Below the pieces are notes generated by a model, which did not search any database, was not told the DNA's origin, and saw only the letters and a program-made list of their open reading frames with translations. This document shows, one piece after another, positions 1-7,015 of a stretch of 22,139 bases of DNA. The position numbers were made by a program, and so were the translations under genes. Location: the IMG/VR virus record IMGVR_UViG_3300036770_002446, positions 1-22,139 of that record. One strand, given 5' to 3'. Numbering within the stretch: the first letter of the stretch is position 1; each line of letters starts with the position of its first letter. Origin of the DNA: a virus.

Positions 1-521
1 TGATTTCTTAAAGAATTTAATCTTGCAGATTCAACTGTAAGGTGCGCTAATTGCTCTTGAGCAGCAATTTGTGCTTCTACGTTTTGAGATTCAATTGCAT
101 TTTTTAAAGCTAATTTAGCTGCTGCCAAACTAGTTTTAACTCTGCTTTCAAACTCATCAACATATCCTTTGTCAACTGTAGATATTCTTTGTTCTAACTC
201 TTCTTTTTGTTTTTTAGTTAATTGAGCATAAGCAATAGCCTCTTCTCTTTGTCTTTCTGCTTCTCTCATTTTACGAGTTAGTTTAGCAATACGTTTTTGA
301 ACGCCTTCGCTATACTCTGCTAATTCATCTTTAGCATTTTTCGTATCTTCTTGTTTTGCTTCTACAACAGGCGTTTCTTTTTCTGCCTGTTCTACTTCTA
401 TTTTTTCTTCTGTAACAACTTCTGCTTTTTCAGGGTTGCCTTTATCATCTAAATGAATTTCAGCGCCTTGTTCTTCGCCAACATCAATTAGATCATGTTT
501 TTGTTTTTCTTGTTCTGGCAT
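1..521 (-). CDS. Coiled-coil protein, probable capsid scaffold (partial)
   Basis: The gene starts with ATG at 521 behind an AGGAGG ribosome site and runs off the left edge, leaving about 173 residues. The visible part is highly charged. An acidic N-terminal third rich in Glu and Lys is followed by a long heptad-like helical stretch (roughly residues 75-170) rich in Lys, Glu, Gln, Arg and Ala, with no hydrophobic segment. It is the last gene of the leftward head module, downstream of the portal and the co-chaperonin. In tailed phages a coiled-coil protein between portal and major capsid protein is usually the scaffold, and that is the inferred role. The capsid gene, if present, would lie outside the window. 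Scaffold is a positional guess; the coiled-coil character is visible. Confidence 0.6.
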   Translation of the reverse strand, partial: MPEQEKQKHDLIDVGEEQGAEIHLDDKGNPEKAEVVTEEKIEVEQAEKETPVVEAKQEDTKNAKDELAEYSEGVQKRIAKLTRKMREAERQREEAIAYAQLTKKQKEELEQRISTVDKGYVDEFESRVKTSLAAAKLALKNAIESQNVEAQIAAQEQLAHLTVESARLNSLRN

Positions 522-534
522 AGTGCCTCCTATG

Positions 535-1014
535 TTAAATTAAATGAAGAACTGATTCAGGATTTTTTATAGTCCCTAATACTTCATCATCGTTTAGTAG
601 TCGCACTTCTCCGCCCTCTATTGGTAATCTTGAACCCGCATAACGAGCAAAGATAACCCAATCTCCTTTTTTACACCATGGACCTGATGTAAATTTTTCA
701 TCTTTATAACAAAGCGGTCCCATCTTTAGAACATAACCACAAGTGGTTGCTATTCTAGCTCTGTCTAATGTTTCTTGTGAAAATATTATTCCACCTTTAG
801 TTTTATTTTTAGGTGTGAATGGTAAAACCAAAAGTCTATATCCTGATGGTTCTGGTAATTGATTAACCGTTTCATCCCCGATATTATCTGGGTTTAATGG
901 TTCTTTTTCTGGTGCTTGATTTTTTTTCTCTTCTTCGTATTTCTCTTCTAATCCTAAATTAATTTTTGGGACTTCCTTTTGTACTTCCGATGTTGACAAC
1001 GTTTCCGTCTTCAT
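535..1014 (-). CDS. Phage-encoded GroES-like co-chaperonin
   Basis: The protein has 159 residues. Positions about 54-152 match the GroES (Cpn10) fold: the start PSGYRLLVLPF, a mobile loop with KTKGGIIFSQE around 71-81 containing the Gly-Gly plus hydrophobic triplet (IIF) that binds GroEL, then GYVLKMGP, a GDWVIFARYAG barrel strand, and LLNDDEVLGTI at the end. Residues 1-53 are an acidic Lys/Glu-rich extension that ordinary GroES lacks. An AAGGAG ribosome site precedes the ATG. Known of the family: T4 gp31 and similar phage co-chaperonins replace host GroES so that GroEL can fold the capsid protein. Its place among head genes fits that role. No large chaperonin subunit is visible, so it presumably uses host GroEL. 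Its start overlaps the previous gene by 56 bases. Confidence 0.9.
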   Translation of the reverse strand: MKTETLSTSEVQKEVPKINLGLEEKYEEEKKNQAPEKEPLNPDNIGDETVNQLPEPSGYRLLVLPFTPKNKTKGGIIFSQETLDRARIATTCGYVLKMGPLCYKDEKFTSGPWCKKGDWVIFARYAGSRLPIEGGEVRLLNDDEVLGTIKNPESVLHLI

Positions 1015-1204
1015 TTTTTTGCTCCTTATTTTCTAGCAGGTTAGAGATTTCCTGTAATATTAGTTGATAGGCTTGTGCCTGGCCAAGTAAATACCTGTAT
1101 TTCTCGTAATTGTCAATACCTCCGCTTATCATAACATCGCCTATTTGTTGTAGGGTTGTTTGTATCCTTTTCTGTATCTTATAGATAATGTTTAATTCAT
1201 CCAT
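959..1204 (-). CDS. Small protein of unknown function
   Basis: This is an 81-residue protein read from the ATG at 1204, two bases after the stop of the upstream gene. A GTG at 1219 would add five residues, but the re-initiation spacing favours the ATG. It is predicted mostly helical (residues 1-65, with Ile, Leu and Gln at regular intervals), followed by a polar tail rich in Asn, Lys and Glu. It overlaps the co-chaperonin start by 56 bases, which suggests translational coupling. I do not recognise a family. It could be a small virion or assembly factor, judged only by position. Confidence 0.65.
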   Translation of the reverse strand: MDELNIIYKIQKRIQTTLQQIGDVMISGGIDNYEKYRYLLGQAQAYQLILQEISNLLENKEQKNEDGNVVNIGSTKGSPKN

Positions 1205-1206
1205 TA

Positions 1207-1539
1207 TTAGCAATTCCACTTTCTAAGAGACTTGTTTATTCTACTATTTGGGTCTCTTGCCGTTTTAGCAGAAGTTAATTTTTTCTTCATCCCAGACATT
1301 CTTCTACAGAATGATTTTCTTCTATTAGCAGCTTTAGAACCCTTTTTCAACTTACTAGGTTTTGTTGTTACAGCCATTGATAATTTAGAACCTGGATTTG
1401 CAGCTCTATAAGATGCAATACCTTTTCTATTTAATCCACCTGATTCGGATTTACCTTCTTTTCTTTGCCAAGCTGGAGTTCCACCACTTGCAAATCTTTT
1501 TCTTTCAATTCCACGTCCTCTTAAAGATATATCACCCAT
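1207..1539 (-). CDS. Small basic phage protein with MGDISLRG N-terminus
   Basis: The protein has 110 residues and is very rich in Lys, Arg and Ser, with a strongly positive charge. It opens with MGDISLRGRGIE, which recurs almost unchanged at the start of two other genes here (2415-2726 and 2726-2986). The middle and end carry GGLNRKGIASYRAANPGSK, KAANRRKSFCRRMSG and a C-terminal SLRKWNC. I associate this ending with a family common in aquatic phages and catalogued as a domain of unknown function (DUF6321, from memory). The two Cys and basic patches would suit nucleic-acid binding, but no activity is established. It is packed between neighbours with gaps of 1-2 bases. Confidence 0.8.
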   Translation of the reverse strand: MGDISLRGRGIERKRFASGGTPAWQRKEGKSESGGLNRKGIASYRAANPGSKLSMAVTTKPSKLKKGSKAANRRKSFCRRMSGMKKKLTSAKTARDPNSRINKSLRKWNC

Positions 1540-1540
1540 G

Positions 1541-1786
1541 TTAATATATTTTAGTTTTTTTAGTTTTAATAACTCTTCCTTGTCCTCTACCTACTAATCC
1601 ACCTTTTTTATAATGTTCAACTGGATTATATTCTCTTGTTGAATCTTCTGGAAATAGTCTAGCATATTTTTCAGCATCCATTTCCTCTTTACTTACTTTT
1701 TTATAATTCTCATCTAATTTTTTTTCAGATTCTTTAAATTTTTTTTGTCTTAATCGTTCTTCTTTATAATATTTATCTCCAGGCAT
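1541..1786 (-). CDS. Small Lys-rich protein with KGG tail
   Basis: The protein has 81 residues. The first two thirds are a charged helix rich in Lys and Glu, followed by YARLFPED, then a basic C-terminal tail HYKKGGLVGRGQGRVIKTKK. That tail resembles the end of the protein at 2063-2296 (YKQGGIAKGCGNVMENRRK). The shared element is Tyr-Lys, Gly-Gly, a Gly-x-Gly turn and a basic end. The start codon overlaps the stop of the upstream gene by one base (TAATG), a re-initiation arrangement. Function is unknown. Confidence 0.7.
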   Translation of the reverse strand: MPGDKYYKEERLRQKKFKESEKKLDENYKKVSKEEMDAEKYARLFPEDSTREYNPVEHYKKGGLVGRGQGRVIKTKKTKIY

Positions 1787-2061
1787 TATACTAATCCTCC
1801 CATGCTCATTGCTTTTCTTTTCGCGAATGTCGGAACATTTTTAGGTTTAGGACCTGTATTACCAGCGGCTCTTTTTCTTTTGACCGCGGATCTTCTTTGA
1901 CCTTCTGACATTGATCTAGCTTTAGCTAATGGTACACACTTTGGATAACCTTTTCTTTTTTCTCCTTTTGATCTTCCACATGGAGCAAAAGAACCATCTT
2001 TGCGTCTAGTTCCAATATCAACCCATTTTTCAGCAACCCATTTTCTAAGACCGTTTGCCAT
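1786..2061 (-). CDS. Small basic Cys-containing phage protein
   Basis: The protein has 91 residues, with a net strongly positive charge. Residues 1-45 read as a compact unit with WVAEKWVDIGTRRKDGSFAPCGR and YPKCVPLAKA, so two Cys are held in a CG...KCVP arrangement, followed by a basic helix (SEGQRRSAVKRKRAA) and a short MSMGGLV end. I recognise the KWV...PCGR...YPKCVP pattern as recurrent in aquatic phage genomes without an assigned function. It sits in the TAATG-coupled chain of the late module. A DNA-binding or packaged virion protein is possible but not shown. Confidence 0.75.
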   Translation of the reverse strand: MANGLRKWVAEKWVDIGTRRKDGSFAPCGRSKGEKRKGYPKCVPLAKARSMSEGQRRSAVKRKRAAGNTGPKPKNVPTFAKRKAMSMGGLV

Positions 2062-2062
2062 A

Positions 2063-2296
2063 CTAATATTTTTTTGTAACCTTTCTTCTATTCTCCATTA
2101 CATTTCCACAACCTTTAGCAATACCACCTTGTTTATAATTAGATACTGCTTTTCTTTGTTGTGATTTATTTTTTTTACCGCCTGGTGTTACTTTACCAGA
2201 ACAAACAGCTGATGCATACATATTTGCATACGCGCTTGGGTATACTTTAAATTTTCTTTTAGCTGCTGCTTTTCCTCTTGGACAAAGTTTAGCCAT
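2063..2296 (-). CDS. Small basic phage protein, LCPRGKAAAKRKF family
   Basis: The protein has 77 residues. It opens MAKLCPRGKAAAKRKFKVY and continues PSAYANMYASAVCSGKV, a pattern I have seen repeatedly as a short domain in marine and freshwater phages. The C-terminal part holds YKQGGIAKGCGNVMENRRK, the same Gly-Gly/basic tail type as the gene at 1541-1786. Two N-terminal-domain Cys (5 and about 33) and one tail Cys are present. The start overlaps the stop of the gene upstream by one base. Function is unknown. Confidence 0.75.
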   Translation of the reverse strand: MAKLCPRGKAAAKRKFKVYPSAYANMYASAVCSGKVTPGGKKNKSQQRKAVSNYKQGGIAKGCGNVMENRRKVTKKY

Positions 2297-2418
2297 TACT
2301 TTTTACAGTTACAACGTTTTGCACAAACTTTATCGATCAGTTTATTAAAAAAATAAACAACACGACTAGTTGCTGTTCTTATAACTTCAATTGAAAAGTT
2401 TAAAAAATTTTTAATCAT
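2296..2418 (-). CDS. 40-residue peptide with Cys-rich basic end
   Basis: A very short gene recognised by its joints. Its ATG (2418-2416) overlaps the TGA of the gene at 2415-2726 as ATGA, and its TAA overlaps the next ATG as TAATG. The peptide begins MIKNFLNFSIEVIRT, an amphipathic helix, has a VVYFFNKLIDKV segment, and ends CAKRCNCKK. The hydrophobic part followed by a basic three-Cys end could sit at a membrane face. No family is recognised. Two perfect stop/start overlaps in an otherwise gap-free chain are the main evidence that it is translated. Confidence 0.6.
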   Translation of the reverse strand: MIKNFLNFSIEVIRTATSRVVYFFNKLIDKVCAKRCNCKK

Positions 2419-2726
2419 TTTTTCTTCTTTGACATTCCAGCTTCTGAAAGAGCAATTGCTATTGCTTGTTTTCTAGATTTAACAACTGGTCCTTTTTTAC
2501 CAGAATGTAATTTTCCTTTTTTAAATTCTCTCATAACTTTACCTACTTTAGTCATGCCACCTTTTGCTTTTTTAACTACTCCACGTCCCATTAAAACGTC
2601 TTTGAAAGTTACTTTACCATCTTTATTTAAATCAGGAAAAGATTTATCTTTTTTAACTTTACCACCTTTAGCAAAGCTTTTTCTTTTCATTTCAATTCCG
2701 TGTCCTCTTAAAGATATATCGCCCAT
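2415..2726 (-). CDS. Basic phage protein with EF-hand-type loop and DUF6496-like tail
   Basis: The protein has 103 residues in three parts. First, the shared leader MGDISLRGHGIE. Second, around residues 30-43, DLNKDGKVTFKD, which matches a calcium-binding EF-hand/dockerin loop (Asp-1, Asn-3, Asp-5, Gly-6, Val-8, Asp-12). Third, KVMREFKKGKLHSGKKGPVV and RKQAIAIALSEAGM, the signature of a small phage/bacterial family I recall as DUF6496. Seen: the motifs and the very basic composition. Inferred: possible metal binding by the single loop. It is coupled to both neighbours (TAATG upstream, ATGA downstream). Confidence 0.8.
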   Translation of the reverse strand: MGDISLRGHGIEMKRKSFAKGGKVKKDKSFPDLNKDGKVTFKDVLMGRGVVKKAKGGMTKVGKVMREFKKGKLHSGKKGPVVKSRKQAIAIALSEAGMSKKKK

Positions 2727-2986
2727 TATCTTTTACCTTTCATTATTTTACCTTTTTTCTTCTTTGACATTCTAGCAGTCATCATATCTGCTTTCTTAAT
2801 CATCTTACCTTTTTTATTTTCCACGTATCCTTTTTCTTCCATTGCATACTCTCTAGCTTCATCGGCTTTAGATTCCATGCCTTCATGTTCCATAGATTCA
2901 TCCATGGCCATTCCGCCCATTCTCATAGCAGATCTTTTTTTATTCATTAAAGCTCTGCCTCTACCTCTTAAAGATATATCGCCCAT
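2726..2986 (-). CDS. Small Met/Lys-rich protein with MGDISLRG N-terminus
   Basis: The protein has 86 residues. After the repeated leader MGDISLRGRG comes a Met-rich region with RMGGMAMDESMEHEGMES, an acidic helix (KADEAREYAMEEKGY) and a very basic tail (KKKKGKIMKGKR). Its first 23 bases match those of the genes at 1207-1539 and 2415-2726 almost exactly. Start and stop overlap the neighbours by one base each (TAATG). Function is unknown; the leader suggests that it and its two relatives are used in the same place or expressed by the same mechanism. Confidence 0.7.
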   Translation of the reverse strand: MGDISLRGRGRALMNKKRSAMRMGGMAMDESMEHEGMESKADEAREYAMEEKGYVENKKGKMIKKADMMTARMSKKKKGKIMKGKR

Positions 2987-3123
2987 TATTTTTTCTTGTT
3001 TATTTTTTTATTATCTAATCTTTTTACAGATGCCATCATTTTTTTTGATGTGCTTCCTTTTTTAACAGCTTTACCACCTTTGGCAAATCTGACATCAGAT
3101 CTTATTCCATAATCGTTTCTCAT
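2986..3123 (-). CDS. 45-residue basic peptide with FAKGG motif
   Basis: This short gene fills the gap between the holin and the gene at 2726-2986. The ATG at 3123 lies directly after the holin stop, and its TAA overlaps the next ATG (TAATG). The peptide is MRNDYGIRSDVRFAKGGKAV followed by a Lys-rich tail. FAKGG also occurs at residues 18-22 of the protein at 2415-2726, tying it to the same small-protein group. It is highly basic. Function is unknown; the codon joints and the motif support it as a real gene. Confidence 0.6.
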   Translation of the reverse strand: MRNDYGIRSDVRFAKGGKAVKKGSTSKKMMASVKRLDNKKINKKK

Positions 3124-3543
3124 TTACTTGTCTCCTGTTGGTTGTTTGTTTGCTAAAGTTCTCGCAATGGATTCTCCACTACGTCCTACCACATATCCTC
3201 CAAGTCCAATATTGAGAAGTGTCCACACATCTCCTGGTAACTCAAAAGTTATTATAGTTCCGGTAAATATTTTTATAACAGGTCCTGCTACATAATTCCA
3301 TACTAAAATAAATATTAAAACATACATCAATAAAGGCCTCCAACTAGATACAAACCAATGACTTTTAGCCTCTGCTTCAACTATAGAAGCCGCTGCTTTG
3401 ATTTGTTCTGTAGATGATTTTAATAATTCAGTATTAAGCTGTGCTTTTAATTTTTCTGCTAAATCTTTATCAGGGATAGCTTTATCCACTGTTGAAAATA
3501 ACATTTTAGCTAAAGGTGCTATGGTAGATAGAGCTGCTAGCAT
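3124..3543 (-). CDS. Holin (3-TM / GTA-holin-like family)
   Basis: The protein has 139 residues. Residues 1-18 are a hydrophobic/amphipathic start, 20-60 a charged helix, then WRPLLMYVLIFILVWNYVAG (about 68-87) is a clear membrane segment and 105-120 (VWTLLNIGLGGYVVG) a second. The SHWFVSSWRP entry to the first segment is typical of the phage holin_3TM/GTA holin family (PF11351, from memory). Such proteins accumulate in the inner membrane and open it at a set time to release or activate the lysin. Here the likely lysin partner is far away at 16705-17265. It is immediately followed by the 45-residue peptide gene. Confidence 0.8.
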   Translation of the reverse strand: MLAALSTIAPLAKMLFSTVDKAIPDKDLAEKLKAQLNTELLKSSTEQIKAAASIVEAEAKSHWFVSSWRPLLMYVLIFILVWNYVAGPVIKIFTGTIITFELPGDVWTLLNIGLGGYVVGRSGESIARTLANKQPTGDK

Positions 3544-3544
3544 A

Positions 3545-3760
3545 TTAATATGATTTTGCTTTTCTTATTTTTTCTTTCAAGACAATTCCTTGTCCTCTAA
3601 CTGTTTCATGCATAGAAACATTATTGCCTTTAACCTTCAATCTTCTTTGAGAAGATTTTACTTTACCATGAGGTCTATGTAAGTCGGTAATTTTACCACC
3701 AAATGGTACTGGAACATTGTATTCCAATTCTTCAAAAACGTTTTTAGATCCTTTAGCCAT
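3545..3760 (-). CDS. Small basic protein of unknown function
   Basis: The protein has 71 residues. It begins MAKGSKNVFEELEYNVPVPF, continues with a basic middle (KVKSSQRRLKVKG) and ends MHETVRGQGIVLKEKIRKAK. That end aligns loosely with the MGDISLRGxGIExK leader of three downstream genes (Met, about five residues, Arg-Gly-x-Gly-Ile). One base separates it from the holin start. Unknown function; member of the same group of small late proteins. Confidence 0.7.
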   Translation of the reverse strand: MAKGSKNVFEELEYNVPVPFGGKITDLHRPHGKVKSSQRRLKVKGNNVSMHETVRGQGIVLKEKIRKAKSY

Positions 3761-3778
3761 TTTAAAACCTATTGGTTA

Positions 3779-3979
3779 TTAGAACCAAGTAGCTTTAACT
3801 GGTTTTTTTTCAGCTCTGATACGTTTAGTTCCTCTAACATCAACTGATTGAGACTCTTGATCGTTAGTCATCTCAACATCAACTCCGCCAGATTTATAAC
3901 CGTCGCTATTAATACCTAATTCTTTTTCAATTTTAGGTGCATTTACATAGCCTGAACCTTTTTGCCAATCTTTACTCAT
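3779..3979 (-). CDS. Small conserved phage protein (first gene after internal late promoter)
   Basis: The protein has 66 residues. It starts MSKDWQKGSGYVNAPKIEK and contains YKSGGVDVEMTNDQESQSVDVRGTKRIR. I recognise this layout (KGSGY..AP.IEK..GI, then SGGVDVEM and VRGTKRI) from other aquatic phages, always unassigned. An AGGAG ribosome site sits seven bases before the ATG, and a strong promoter lies just upstream at 4003-4031. It is therefore the first gene of a sub-operon with the holin and the small basic proteins. Confidence 0.75.
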   Translation of the reverse strand: MSKDWQKGSGYVNAPKIEKELGINSDGYKSGGVDVEMTNDQESQSVDVRGTKRIRAEKKPVKATWF

Positions 3980-4002
3980 ATTTTTCTCCTGTTTAAGTTT
4001 AA

Positions 4003-4031
4003 ATTATACTCTTTTAATGATTAATTATCAA
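4003..4031 (-). promoter_or_regulatory. Sigma70-type promoter for the small-protein/holin genes
   Basis: Read on the minus strand: TTGATA, 17 bases, TATAAT. Spacing is ideal, with five of six consensus bases in the -35 and all six in the -10. The -35 lies over the last codons and stop of the portal gene. The start point would fall about 15 bases before the AGGAG site of the gene at 3779-3979. It would give the holin and its neighbours expression independent of the terminase-portal transcript. Confidence 0.65.
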
Positions 4032-6531
4032 ATTTTATTTGAGTATTGCCCATTCCTGACTTTGCAAGTGATACACCGGCGCGAAGAGAAGCTAATTCTT
4101 CGTTTTGTTGCAGTTTTTCCTCTTGATTTTGCTGATTCATCATGGCTTTCATCTTATCCAAGTTAATTCTGTCCTCTTCGTATTCTTTTCTACGCTCATT
4201 TTCCTTGGCTCTAAGGTCTAATTCTCTTGATTTTAATCTTAATAGAGGATCTGCACCAAATTCTCCTGTAATTTTTTGTTCTTCTTCAGCATAATCTTTA
4301 GTCATCTCAGCAATCAAGATAGCTTTTCTAGATTCTATAGCATTGACAATCTGTTGAAGTCTTTGTTGTGCTTGCATCATCTGTGGATTTTGTTGCATTC
4401 CACCCATCATAGCAGGATTCATTGCACCCATTTGTTGCATCATCATTTGAATTTGTTGAACTTCTTGTAATTCTTTTACAAATTCTATTTGAACTTGTTC
4501 TTGAGCCATTAAACTTATGTGCTCTAATATATTTTTTTGTAAAGAAGCCATTGCACCTGGATTATTTTGTACCATTGCTAAACTCATAAAATTTAAATGT
4601 GCATCTACATGCGCTTTATGATCTTGTCCTGGGAATGCTTGAAAAGGTTTTAAACTAATTGCTAAGATATGTTCTAATGCAGGATCCATTGGCATTGGTT
4701 GAGCTGGAGGTGGTAAAATATTATTAATATTTTTTACACCTAATGCTTCATACATACTTCTGTATGCTTGATATAAATTATGAATTTGTGGATTAGATTG
4801 TGCTAATTGTAATTGGCTTTGTGCCATAGAAATTCTTTGAGTCTGAGAAAAGATATTTGGATCAGCAACAGGTAATACATCTATACGATCATCAAAGTCT
4901 GCAACTTTAATATTCTTTTGTGCACCTGGAACATCGTATGGATATTCAGCTGGTAAATAAGTTTTAAATACTTCTGATAATAATTTGAATTCGTTTTTCA
5001 AGCCAACATAAAGTCGTTTATGAATAGCAGACATAACCCGCGATCCACGTTCCAATAATGCTACCGTCGTACCAACAGCCGCTTGTTGGTTCATATCACC
5101 CACTTGTGAGTCAGCGATGCTCGCGAATCGTTGAGCACTCTGAACGCAAATACCCATCAATGCAAGTAATGTTTGATCTGGTCCTTTGAAAGGTAATTGC
5201 ATAAATGAGTCTCTGATGTTTCCACCAGGAGCATCTACATCTCTAAACTCACCTGGTTGAATAGGTTGAGCATCATCTCTAATTCTAATTCCTCTTTGTT
5301 TAAATCCAGCTGGTAAATTTGCTAAAGTTCCTGCATCTAATAATTGACGCAGTGCTGCAGTTGCAGTTCTAGATAAACCACCAATCATATGAATTAAACC
5401 AAATCCATAGAATCCTAAACCTGGTAAAAATTTAAAGTGTACAAAGTAATTAATTCTTCTTTTTAATGGATCATCTTGTGCATAATTTCTTCTAATAGAT
5501 AAAATTTTATTTGAGTCTTCGTCTAATGTTACAACGTAAGGTAATTTAATTCCTGTGGGCTCACCAGTTGTAGGATCAACATCTTCATATCCTTCAAGAT
5601 CTATATTCACATGCATTTCAAGAAGCGTATAAATATCTTCTGAAGTATTTGCAGTTAAACCTTGTAAGTCTAATTCTTTTTCTTTTAATGGACTTTCTTT
5701 AAGAGCAGGTTGTGAAGTTAATTCTATATCTTTATAAAATCCACCCACTTGTTGTTTTCTTAAATCATTTTTAGAAATTTTTACAATATGAATAATTGCT
5801 TCTGCATCATCTAATGAATTAGCAGAATAAGGTACAACGATATCTTCGGACGGTATAAATTTTGAAACGGCTCTACCTAAAAGATCATCATAATAAACTT
5901 TCTTAAAGGCAGAACCGCTTAGGGGTAAATAGAAAAGCATTTGATCAAATTCTGGTTCATATTCTTTCATCTGATCCATGATTTGATAGTTCATAAAATC
6001 TTTAACGCGATTTGCTTGGTCTTGTTTTTCTGCTGTAATATCTCCTAGGATCTGAACTCTAACAGGTCCTTCAGCTGGTAATAATTCTTTATAAGCTTGA
6101 GCTTGAAATTGAGTAACTGCTTCTGCAAGAACTGGATGTGTTACACCTGAAGCTCCTCTAAATGGTTCTGTTCTTTTTACGTATTTAAATCCTAATAAAT
6201 CTAAACCTTCTCTGTAACTATCTTCCCAATCTCCTCTGGATTCTTTGTATTCAACATATTGATTATAGAGATCGTTACCAAGCGGATCTAAAACATCGTC
6301 GCCTAAAAATTCTGCAAGGTTTGCACTATGATCTTCTCCACCTTCTGGTGATGCAATCTTTGGATCAAAAGAAATTTCTGCTCCACCATCTTCATCCATT
6401 TTAATTTCAACAGGACCGCCTTCACTCTCAACTTGTTCAATTTGATTTTCTTGTTCTTGAATTATTTCAGCTTCGCTTGGAAGTTCAATTGTGGTTTTGG
6501 TATTGGGTAAAGCGTCGTCTATTTCTGCCAT
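4021..6531 (-). CDS. Portal protein (P22-type)
   Basis: The protein has 836 residues, close to the size of large P22-like portals. Portals form a twelve-subunit ring at one head corner through which the terminase pumps DNA and to which the tail attaches. An acidic N-terminus (1-95) precedes the core (about 95-620), with SGVTHPVLAEAVTQFQAQAYKELLPAEGPV, SAFKKVYYDD, PSEDIVVPY and ALRQLLDAGTLANLPAG typical of this family. Residues about 680-735 are rich in Met and Gln, and a charged coiled-coil C-terminus follows, the region that forms the barrel in P22. It sits downstream of the large terminase and two unknown genes, the usual packaging order. The family is recognised by pattern; the exact subfamily is not certain. 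Confidence 0.88.
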   Translation of the reverse strand: MAEIDDALPNTKTTIELPSEAEIIQEQENQIEQVESEGGPVEIKMDEDGGAEISFDPKIASPEGGEDHSANLAEFLGDDVLDPLGNDLYNQYVEYKESRGDWEDSYREGLDLLGFKYVKRTEPFRGASGVTHPVLAEAVTQFQAQAYKELLPAEGPVRVQILGDITAEKQDQANRVKDFMNYQIMDQMKEYEPEFDQMLFYLPLSGSAFKKVYYDDLLGRAVSKFIPSEDIVVPYSANSLDDAEAIIHIVKISKNDLRKQQVGGFYKDIELTSQPALKESPLKEKELDLQGLTANTSEDIYTLLEMHVNIDLEGYEDVDPTTGEPTGIKLPYVVTLDEDSNKILSIRRNYAQDDPLKRRINYFVHFKFLPGLGFYGFGLIHMIGGLSRTATAALRQLLDAGTLANLPAGFKQRGIRIRDDAQPIQPGEFRDVDAPGGNIRDSFMQLPFKGPDQTLLALMGICVQSAQRFASIADSQVGDMNQQAAVGTTVALLERGSRVMSAIHKRLYVGLKNEFKLLSEVFKTYLPAEYPYDVPGAQKNIKVADFDDRIDVLPVADPNIFSQTQRISMAQSQLQLAQSNPQIHNLYQAYRSMYEALGVKNINNILPPPAQPMPMDPALEHILAISLKPFQAFPGQDHKAHVDAHLNFMSLAMVQNNPGAMASLQKNILEHISLMAQEQVQIEFVKELQEVQQIQMMMQQMGAMNPAMMGGMQQNPQMMQAQQRLQQIVNAIESRKAILIAEMTKDYAEEEQKITGEFGADPLLRLKSRELDLRAKENERRKEYEEDRINLDKMKAMMNQQNQEEKLQQNEELASLRAGVSLAKSGMGNTQIKFDN

Positions 6532-6554
6532 TATAATATCCTATATGATTTTGT

Positions 6555-7013
6555 TTATGATTTCAATGTTTGAATTAGTTGTCCAAGTAATGCTGGGTCT
6601 ATTTGATTACGTGTCTTTAATGGTTCAGGGTTTTGTGCTGACCATTGTAATAACTGTTCTTGATCTACTGGTTTTTGATTTGCTGTACTTACAAACTGAC
6701 CTAGATCAGGATTATATTTTATTGTATCACCATATGAATTCATAACATCTCCACCCATTTCATAACCCACTCTACCACCTGTAGCTAAGTAATTAGCTTT
6801 TAATAATTGTTCTAAAATATTTCTAATATCTCCTCCACCAAAGGCTGCATTCTTTAAAGAGGATTCTATTCTTGCTGCTCTATCTGGATTGTTAAATACT
6901 AATGGAGCTGGTGTTGTTGGAGCTGTTGGAATAGTTGGTTGTACAATTTTACTTGAAACTTCTCTAACCATATCTTTAATTTGTGGTAAAACTTTTCTTA
7001 ATGCTGCACCCAT
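6555..7013 (-). CDS. Unknown protein with GGRVGYEMGG motif
   Basis: The protein has 152 residues. The N-terminal 45 contain a helix then a Pro/Thr-rich linker (TIPTAPTTPAP). Residues about 47-75 are helical, with the motif ATGGRVGYEMGGD at about 76-88. The rest is polar, rich in Asn and Gln, and ends in a short helix. The GRVGYxxGG motif recurs in many unrelated small proteins of marine phages in my memory, with no assigned role. It lies between the 200-residue protein and the portal and may be a virion or assembly protein by position. Confidence 0.65.
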   Translation of the reverse strand: MGAALRKVLPQIKDMVREVSSKIVQPTIPTAPTTPAPLVFNNPDRAARIESSLKNAAFGGGDIRNILEQLLKANYLATGGRVGYEMGGDVMNSYGDTIKYNPDLGQFVSTANQKPVDQEQLLQWSAQNPEPLKTRNQIDPALLGQLIQTLKS

Positions 7014-7015
7014 AA

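Noticed and set aside
2554-3065. Plus-strand frames opposite the small basic genes
   Set aside because: Hydrophobic mirror images of Lys/Arg-rich genes on the other strand, with no ribosome sites.
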